From Kiritimatiellia bacterium (GTDB lineage Bacteria > Verrucomicrobiota > Kiritimatiellia > RFP12 > UBA1067): 11,325 nucleotides of DNA. Numbering within the stretch: position 1 is the first letter of the stretch; each line of letters begins with the position of its first letter. The DNA lies in the NCBI GenBank assembly GCA_016302985.1, contig JAEDMN010000099.1, positions 1-11,325 of the forward strand, in the 5' to 3' direction. Under the pieces are notes generated by a model that had not been told where the DNA came from, did no database searches, and was given only the letters and a program-made list of their open reading frames with translations. The position numbers and the translations under genes were made by a program. Positions 6,570 through 11,325 of this stretch are shown here, piece by piece.

Positions 6570-9116
6570 ATGCGAGGAATAGCTTTCAACGCCCTGGTGT
6601 TCGTGGCGATGTCGCTCTCCGGCGCGTTTGTCGTCGACGATGCGGGCGTGGTCGGGGTCTCGGTGGAAGGGCAGGTGTTCCGTGCCCGGGTCGATGCGCC
6701 CGTGAAGGTGAAGGCCGCCGGTCCCGACCGCGTGGAGCTCGAACTGTCGACGTCCGACGGCCTGGTCTCCGCCGTGTGGTCGACGGCGTCCGACGGCGCG
6801 CCGGAACTCGTGCTCTCCGCACCGCCGGGACGCGCGATGAAGGCCGTCTTCCCTTATCCCGCGCGCTGGGAGACGCAGGCGGGGGACGACGTGGTGCTGC
6901 CGTTCGGCGAAGGGATGTCCTATCCCGTGGACGATCCGGCCGTCGTGTTCCAGCAGGCACGGGCGCCGTTCAGCAACGGCATGAGCGCGTCGATGGGATT
7001 CTTCGGCGTGCGGCGTGGCGGCGTCTACTTCATGACGGGCGTCGAGCGGACGCTGGACGCGGGACTCAACTGCCGCACGAACATCCCGTACGCGGCGGGC
7101 GTCTACTGGCGCCCAAGCAACGGGACCTGGGGCTACGACCGGCGCCTGCGCCTGTTCGCGGGGCGGTCGCTCGGCGCCGTGGCGGCGGGCTACCGCGCCT
7201 GGCGCGAAGGCCAGGGACGCGTCCGCACCCTCGCCGAGAAGGCGAAGGAAAATCCGCATCTGAAGGACTTCGCGGGCACGGCCGATTTCTGGATCTGGGA
7301 CGACAACAACCAGAACCGCCTCTACAACTGGCCGCGGACTGAACCGCCCGCGGACCTCGACGTCCGGCGCATCGCCCGCGAGTTGAAGGAGCTGGGCATG
7401 GACCGCGTGCTCTGGAACGCCTTCGAGGGACTCTCCCCGGCCGACTGCGCGTTTCTGAAGGAGCAGGGATTTCTGACGGGGACGTACGACTGCCTGCGCG
7501 ACGTCTTCCATCCCGGCCTGCTCTCCGTGACCAGTCCGTCCAACTTCGTCCGCGCCGCGCGCTTCCTGCCGTTCGCGGACACCGTGACGCGCGTGAATCC
7601 GGACGGTTCGCTTGCCAATGCCTGGTCCATTCCCGACAAGTCCGGGAAGATGCATCCGATGCACGCGCTCTGCGACGCGCTCTCCCTGGACATGTGCCGC
7701 AAGCTGGTCGCGCCCGAGGTCGCGCGCGTCGGCTACACGTCCCGGCTCATGGACGTGCAGGCGGGCGGAGGTCCGGCCGTGTGCCACTCGAAGATCCACC
7801 CCTGCACGGGCGCGGAGGCCCTCGAGGCGCTCCGCGCCGAACACCGCTACCTCGGCGACGAGCTGGACCTCGTGGTGGGCGTGGAGGTCGGGTCCGAACT
7901 GCTCGTGGACGCCTACCACTACGCCGAGGGCCTCACCTCGCTGCCGCATCCCTTCCGCAAGGAGCTCTGCTGGCGCTACAAGGACCAGGCGCTCTATGGC
8001 GACGAGATCCCGGAACGGACGCGGACGATCATGCACAACCCGAAGTACCGCATTCCGCTCTGGGAGCTCGTCTACCACGACTGCGCGGTGAACTACTACT
8101 ACTGGGCGGACTCCTCGTTCATGTACCCGCAGCTCACGCCGCTCAAGGACGCCTACTGCCGCCTCTACGGCCTGCCGCCGATCTACTCGATGAACATCTC
8201 CACCTGGAACCGGCACAAGCGCGAAGTCGCCGAATCCTATCACCGCGCAACAGGTACGGCGCGCCGGACGATGTTCAGCCGCATGACGGGTTTCGAGTAT
8301 CTCTCGCCGGACCGTCTTGTGCAGCGGACGACCTTCGCGAACGGCGTTACCGTGACGGAGGACTTCCATGCCCTGTACGACGCCTGCGTCGCGCGCGCGC
8401 CGGCCGGGTTCAAGATCCTGAGCTTCAACATCTGCCACGGGAAGGGCATGGACGGGAAGGTCGACCTCGCCCGTGCCGCGGCGGTGGTGAACCGGGAGCG
8501 TCCGCGCTTCGCAGCCTTGCAGGAGCTCGACCGCCGCACGGAACGCGTCCAGGGCGTGGACCAGCCGGCCGAACTCGGGCGCCTCACGGGCATGGCGCCG
8601 ACCTTCGCCCGTGCGATTGACTTCCAGGGCGGTGAATACGGCGTGATGCTGCTCTCGCGCGAGACGCCTCGGTCCGTGCGGAAGCTGCCGCTGCCCGGCA
8701 GGGAACCACGCATCCTGCTGCTGGCCGAGTTCGCCGACTGCTGGGTCGGCTGCACGCACCTCAGCGTGGCCGCGGCGGAGGAGCGCGAGGCGTCCGTGCG
8801 CCTGATCGCCGAGGCCGTGAAGGACCTGGACAAGCCCGTCTTCCTGACGGGCGACTGGAATTCGCTGCCGGACTCGTCCGTGCTGAAGGGGCTGGACGCC
8901 TTCCTGCATGTCGTCTCCGAGACCCGCGCGCGCACGTACCACGGCCACCCGGCGAACGGCCCGTCGGGGACGGCGTCGGACTTCTGCATCGACTACGTCG
9001 CGGTCGACAACGCGCATGCCGCGTCCTACCGCGTCCTCGAGCGCGGCACGGTCCAGGACCGCACCACGTCCGACCACGCCCCCATCTACGTCACCGTCGA
9101 ACCCCTCCGCGAATGA
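6570..9116 (+). CDS. Exported fusion: glycoside-hydrolase-like barrel (GH129/GH101-like, tentative) + EEP phosphodiesterase domain
   Basis: 848 aa. Signal peptide at 1-20 (MRGIAFNALVFVAMSLSGAF). Residues about 22-225 are a beta-sandwich. From 240 (FWIWDDNNQNRLYNWP) a large barrel region follows, with ELKELGMDRVLWNAFEG, D395 in SRLMDVQ, E443 in VGSELLVDAYHYAEG, D478/E479 in YGDEIPERT and an end at VQRTTFANGVTVTEDF (about 599). This layout recalls the GH129/GH101/DUF5696 group acting on alpha-linked N-acetylgalactosamine. It is recognised by style only, and catalytic residues are unassigned. Residues about 617-848 are a complete endonuclease/exonuclease/phosphatase domain with the family's active-site set: N620 in FNICHG, E652 in LQELD, H730 in CTHLS, D762 and N764 in GDWNS, D808 in CIDYV, and D835-H836 in SDHAP. 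The barrel's usual C-terminal beta domain appears to be missing or replaced by the EEP part. Known EEP enzymes cleave phosphodiesters in nucleic acids, sphingomyelin or inositol phosphates; the substrate here is unknown. Confidence 0.8.
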   Translation: MRGIAFNALVFVAMSLSGAFVVDDAGVVGVSVEGQVFRARVDAPVKVKAAGPDRVELELSTSDGLVSAVWSTASDGAPELVLSAPPGRAMKAVFPYPARWETQAGDDVVLPFGEGMSYPVDDPAVVFQQARAPFSNGMSASMGFFGVRRGGVYFMTGVERTLDAGLNCRTNIPYAAGVYWRPSNGTWGYDRRLRLFAGRSLGAVAAGYRAWREGQGRVRTLAEKAKENPHLKDFAGTADFWIWDDNNQNRLYNWPRTEPPADLDVRRIARELKELGMDRVLWNAFEGLSPADCAFLKEQGFLTGTYDCLRDVFHPGLLSVTSPSNFVRAARFLPFADTVTRVNPDGSLANAWSIPDKSGKMHPMHALCDALSLDMCRKLVAPEVARVGYTSRLMDVQAGGGPAVCHSKIHPCTGAEALEALRAEHRYLGDELDLVVGVEVGSELLVDAYHYAEGLTSLPHPFRKELCWRYKDQALYGDEIPERTRTIMHNPKYRIPLWELVYHDCAVNYYYWADSSFMYPQLTPLKDAYCRLYGLPPIYSMNISTWNRHKREVAESYHRATGTARRTMFSRMTGFEYLSPDRLVQRTTFANGVTVTEDFHALYDACVARAPAGFKILSFNICHGKGMDGKVDLARAAAVVNRERPRFAALQELDRRTERVQGVDQPAELGRLTGMAPTFARAIDFQGGEYGVMLLSRETPRSVRKLPLPGREPRILLLAEFADCWVGCTHLSVAAAEEREASVRLIAEAVKDLDKPVFLTGDWNSLPDSSVLKGLDAFLHVVSETRARTYHGHPANGPSGTASDFCIDYVAVDNAHAASYRVLERGTVQDRTTSDHAPIYVTVEPLRE

Positions 9117-9126
9117 GGCGTGAAAC

Positions 9127-9231
9127 ATGCGCCCATGCCCGCCCGTTCTTTCCGTTCTCGCCCTGGCCAGGACTCAGCATGAAGCCGTACCTGATGCCGC
9201 TCATGGTCCTGATGAACTGAAAATGCTATAA
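9127..9231 (+). pseudogene. Possible remnant or small ORF with signal-peptide-like start (34 codons)
   Basis: An ATG with GAGG (9115-9118) eight bases upstream opens MRPCPPVLSVLALA, which looks like a signal-peptide beginning, then runs into charged sequence with no recognisable fold. It stops at a TAA lying inside the -10 hexamer of the next promoter. Within it, in another frame, a second short ORF (9179-9220, MKPYLMPLMVLMN then TGA) has AGGA at 9169-9172 at good spacing. Either could be a tiny peptide, but truncated N-termini of lost exported genes seem more likely. The rest of the gap to 9239 contains only the palindrome CCTGGCCAGG (9162-9171) and the promoter. Confidence 0.25.
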
Positions 9232-9232
9232 T
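9224..9232 (+). promoter_or_regulatory. Extended -10 promoter of the methyltransferase gene, giving a leaderless start
   Basis: TGCTATAAT gives a consensus TATAAT at 9227-9232 with the TG of an extended -10 at 9224-9225, the same architecture as the promoter at 34-42. The -35 position is weak (TGGTCC at 9204-9209 with 17-bp spacing). The ATG at 9240 begins after only seven bases (CCAGAAC), which is the normal distance to a transcription start. The message should therefore begin at or within a base of the start codon. Confidence 0.75.
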
Positions 9233-9239
9233 CCAGAAC

Positions 9240-10262
9240 ATGAACACAGCACCCATGCAGGAAAAGTCCGTTTCTGAAATCGTCGACCTCGCGAGCGCGT
9301 TCTACGGGAGCGCCGTGCTGTTCGCGGCGCTCGACCTCGGCGTCTTCCAGGCGCTCGCGGAGGCGGGTGGCTCGAGCAACCTGAGCGCGCTCGCGGAGGA
9401 GATGGGCGTGTCGCCGCGCGGCCTGCGCCTGCTTCTGGACGCGTGCGTCGCCGAGGGCCTGCTCGGCAAGCAGGAGGAGACCTACTTCAACACCGCGGCC
9501 GGCAAGCTCGCGCTCGTGCCGGGCGGTCCGGCGGACCTCTCCAAGGCCATCCGCTACAACCAGGACGTCTACCCGCTCTGGGGACGCCTTTCGCAGCTGG
9601 CGAGGACGGGCGAGCCCGTCGAGCCGCCGCAGGTGCACCTCGGCGAGGATCCGGAGCGGACGCGCCGCTTCGCGCTCTCCATGCGCGGCCGCGCCCTCGC
9701 GATCGGCCGCGGTGTCGTCCCCATGCTCGACCTCGAGGGCTGCACGCGCCTCCTCGACCTCGCGGGCGGTCCCGGCACCTACGCGGAGCTGATCGCGCAG
9801 GCGAACCCCGGCCTCTCGGTCGTGACGGTCGACGTGCCCGCGGTGAGCGCGGTCGCGCAGGAATGCGTCGCGCAGGCGGGTCTCTCGGCCCGTATCGAAT
9901 GCCGCGCCGGCGACTACCATACGGACGAGTACGAGGCGGAGGCCTACGACGCCGTGACGATCTTCGGCGCCCTGCACCAGGAGTCCCCGGAGCAGATCCG
10001 CGACATCCTCTCCCGCGCGGCCCGCGCCCTGAAGAAGGACGGCCGCATCTTCATCCTGGACATGATGACGGACCGCACGCACACGGCGCCGCCGTTCAGC
10101 GCGCTGTTCGCCGTCAACATGGCGCTCACGACGCAGAACGGCTGGGTGTTCTCCGACGAGGAGCTCAAGGGCTGGCTCGCGGAGGCGGGCTTCGAACCCG
10201 GCGACGCGCATCCCGTTCCGCCCCCGATGCCGCACTGGATCCTTTCCGCGAGGAAGGCTTGA
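9240..10262 (+). CDS. SAM-dependent O-methyltransferase-like protein (winged-helix dimerisation + Methyltransf_2)
   Basis: 340 aa with no export signal, so cytoplasmic. Residues about 10-85 form a winged-helix dimerisation domain (SAFYGSAVLFAALDLGVFQAL, LAEEMGVSPRGLRLLLDACV, YFNTAAGKLAL). The Rossmann methyltransferase domain follows, with motif I DLAGGPGTY at 173-181, acidic D198 in VTVDVP for the SAM ribose, GDYHTDEYEAEAYDAV, and H246 in ALHQESPEQ. H246 lies where plant and bacterial COMT/acetylserotonin-type enzymes have the catalytic histidine of HDWxD; the DW is replaced by QE here. The acceptor is unknown. In bacteria such enzymes methylate hydroxyls of phenolics, polyketides or quinone-like compounds. 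There is no Shine-Dalgarno site before the ATG, and the promoter position predicts leaderless translation. The stop overlaps the start of the next gene. Confidence 0.85.
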   Translation: MNTAPMQEKSVSEIVDLASAFYGSAVLFAALDLGVFQALAEAGGSSNLSALAEEMGVSPRGLRLLLDACVAEGLLGKQEETYFNTAAGKLALVPGGPADLSKAIRYNQDVYPLWGRLSQLARTGEPVEPPQVHLGEDPERTRRFALSMRGRALAIGRGVVPMLDLEGCTRLLDLAGGPGTYAELIAQANPGLSVVTVDVPAVSAVAQECVAQAGLSARIECRAGDYHTDEYEAEAYDAVTIFGALHQESPEQIRDILSRAARALKKDGRIFILDMMTDRTHTAPPFSALFAVNMALTTQNGWVFSDEELKGWLAEAGFEPGDAHPVPPPMPHWILSARKA

Positions 10263-11320
10263 GGCGCGTCCTCCTAGGTCTTCTGCTCATGTCCCTTGGC
10301 GCCTCCCCCGCGGCGACGCTGGAGGAGGTCGGTGGTTGCGCGATGCCAATCACCTGGAAAGGCCGTCCGCTGGGCGGACTGAGCGGTCTCGCGCACGTCG
10401 TCGGCGACCTCTACTACGCCGTGCGGGACGACGGCAGCCACGGCGCGCTCTTCACGCTGCGGATCGGCGTCGACCGCGCGACCGGTGCGGCGACGAACTG
10501 CGAAATCCTCGCCGAAGGGCGGTTGAAGGGCCGTGACGACCTCGAGGACGTGGTCTGGGACGCCGCGGCGAAGCGCGTCTGGGTTTGCGACGAGCGCGAC
10601 GGCTCGATCCGCGCGTTCGACCCCGGCACGGGCGACGAGACGGCGCGTGTCGACGTGCCGAAGGCCTTCGATGCGTTCGTCTTCAATCGAAGCTTCGAGT
10701 CGCTCGCGCTTCGTCCGGGCGGGCTCGAGATGTGGACGTGCAACGAGGAGGCGCTGAACCGCCGCGCGGCGAAGGGGCGCACGAAGCACCGGGCCGCGCC
10801 CGTCGCCCCGGACACGCCCGACGTGGACGACGGGCCGCTCTCCACCCGCGAGCAGGGTTCGCGCGTCCGCCTCCAGAAATTCACGCGGACGGGACCTGAT
10901 GCGGCCTGGACGCCGGCCGGCCAGTGGGCGTACGTGACGGACCCGATCGGCGGCGCGCCGTTCCTGGACAAGGCCCGCAGCGGCGTCTCCGACGTGCTCT
11001 GCCTGGACGACGGGACGCTGCTCGTGCTCGAGCGCGAAATGAGCATCAGGAAGGGCGATCTGCTCCTCCCGTCCTTCCGCTGCCGCATCTACGAGGTCGA
11101 CTTCGCCGGGGCGACGGACACGTCGGGCCTCCTGTCCCTGACGGACCCGTCCGTGCACCCCGTGAAGAAGACGCGCCGCTTCGGCGCGCGCACGGGTTTC
11201 GCGATGTACGAGGGCAGCTGCCTCGGCCCCGAACTCGCGGACGGTTCACGCAGCGTGCTCCTCGTCGCCGACGGGGACGACGGGGCCGCGAACCGCATTC
11301 TGGCGCTGAAACTTCGCTAG
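10259..11320 (+). CDS. Exported phytase-like 'esterase-like activity' family protein
   Basis: 353 aa from a TTG start that overlaps the preceding TGA (TTGA at 10259-10262). AGGA at 10251-10254 is four bases upstream, inside the previous gene, suggesting translational coupling. TTG was chosen because it yields a full signal peptide (MRRVLLGLLLMSLGASPAA, cleavage about residue 19); the first in-frame ATG (10289) would cut it away. The body matches Pfam Phytase-like (PF13449): GGLSGLAHV at 39-47, RDDGSHGALFTL, DLEDVVWD, SFESLAL at 145-151, VLCLDDGTLLVLERE, and MYEGSCLGPEL with LLVADGDDG near the end (M316, E318). The repeated beta motifs imply a propeller. The family name comes from a reported esterase-like activity of a phytase; true substrates, phosphate esters or otherwise, are rarely tested. 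The gene is complete, and the window ends five bases later. Confidence 0.82.
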   Translation: MRRVLLGLLLMSLGASPAATLEEVGGCAMPITWKGRPLGGLSGLAHVVGDLYYAVRDDGSHGALFTLRIGVDRATGAATNCEILAEGRLKGRDDLEDVVWDAAAKRVWVCDERDGSIRAFDPGTGDETARVDVPKAFDAFVFNRSFESLALRPGGLEMWTCNEEALNRRAAKGRTKHRAAPVAPDTPDVDDGPLSTREQGSRVRLQKFTRTGPDAAWTPAGQWAYVTDPIGGAPFLDKARSGVSDVLCLDDGTLLVLEREMSIRKGDLLLPSFRCRIYEVDFAGATDTSGLLSLTDPSVHPVKKTRRFGARTGFAMYEGSCLGPELADGSRSVLLVADGDDGAANRILALKLR

Positions 11321-11325
11321 AAACG

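Noticed and set aside
9162..9171. CCTGGCCAGG palindrome in the gap before the methyltransferase, considered as a terminator or operator
   Set aside because: There is no loop and no T-run, and a single 10-bp palindrome is easily a chance event in GC-rich DNA. No terminator was found after the GH/EEP gene.
1..11325. CRISPR arrays, tRNA/rRNA genes, insertion sequences, toxin-antitoxin or defence genes
   Set aside because: None of their hallmarks (regular repeats, tRNA arms, transposase motifs, small paired genes) were seen. The DNA is almost wholly filled by the six genes.

Overview
This GC-rich window carries six tightly packed genes, all on the + strand. Five of the six products begin with an export signal: one lipoprotein signal, one twin-arginine signal and three ordinary Sec signals. 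The gene set is a secreted GH97, a large secreted FAD-dependent oxidoreductase flanked by beta-rich domains, a BNR/Asp-box sialidase-like protein, and a phytase-like 'esterase-like' protein. High GC, good Shine-Dalgarno sites and no SusC/SusD pair go with this. Together they suggest a carbohydrate-foraging member of the PVC superphylum (Kiritimatiellota / Lentisphaerota / Verrucomicrobiota type), perhaps from a gut. The taxonomy is inferred from gene style; no marker gene is present.

Layout. A strong extended -10 promoter (TGATATAAT, 34-42) leads into a GH97 alpha-galactosidase-like lipoprotein (102-2111). An intrinsic terminator (2134-2162) follows, ending only a few bases before the ribosome binding site of the next gene. 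Then come an exported FAD-dependent oxidoreductase (2181-4319), a Tat-exported fusion of a metallo-beta-lactamase-fold hydrolase with a five-Asp-box sialidase-like domain (4333-6471), and a second fusion (6570-9116). That second fusion joins a large glycoside-hydrolase-like beta-sandwich/TIM-barrel region (tentatively GH129/GH101-like) to a complete endonuclease/exonuclease/phosphatase (EEP) domain. A new promoter (TGCTATAAT, 9224-9232) sits 7 bases before the ATG of an O-methyltransferase-like gene (9240-10262), so that mRNA is predicted to be leaderless. Its stop codon overlaps a TTG start for an exported phytase-like beta-propeller protein (10259-11320).

How the genes may work together (inference). 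The first four products act outside the cytoplasm. Alpha-galactosidase, sialidase-like and GH129/GH101-like activities are the kind needed to trim host O-glycans. The FAD enzyme, MBL domain and EEP domain would add oxidative and hydrolytic or phosphodiester chemistry. The last two genes look like a separate transcription unit. No RNA genes, CRISPR arrays, insertion sequences or tandem repeats were seen, and no stretch over 300 bases lacks a gene. The short gaps at 6472-6569 and 9117-9239 hold start-codon/signal-peptide-like stubs that may be remnants of lost genes.

The most notable points are the two unusual two-enzyme fusions side by side, the predicted leaderless transcript, and a terminator placed between the heavily codon-biased GH97 gene and the rest of the apparent operon.
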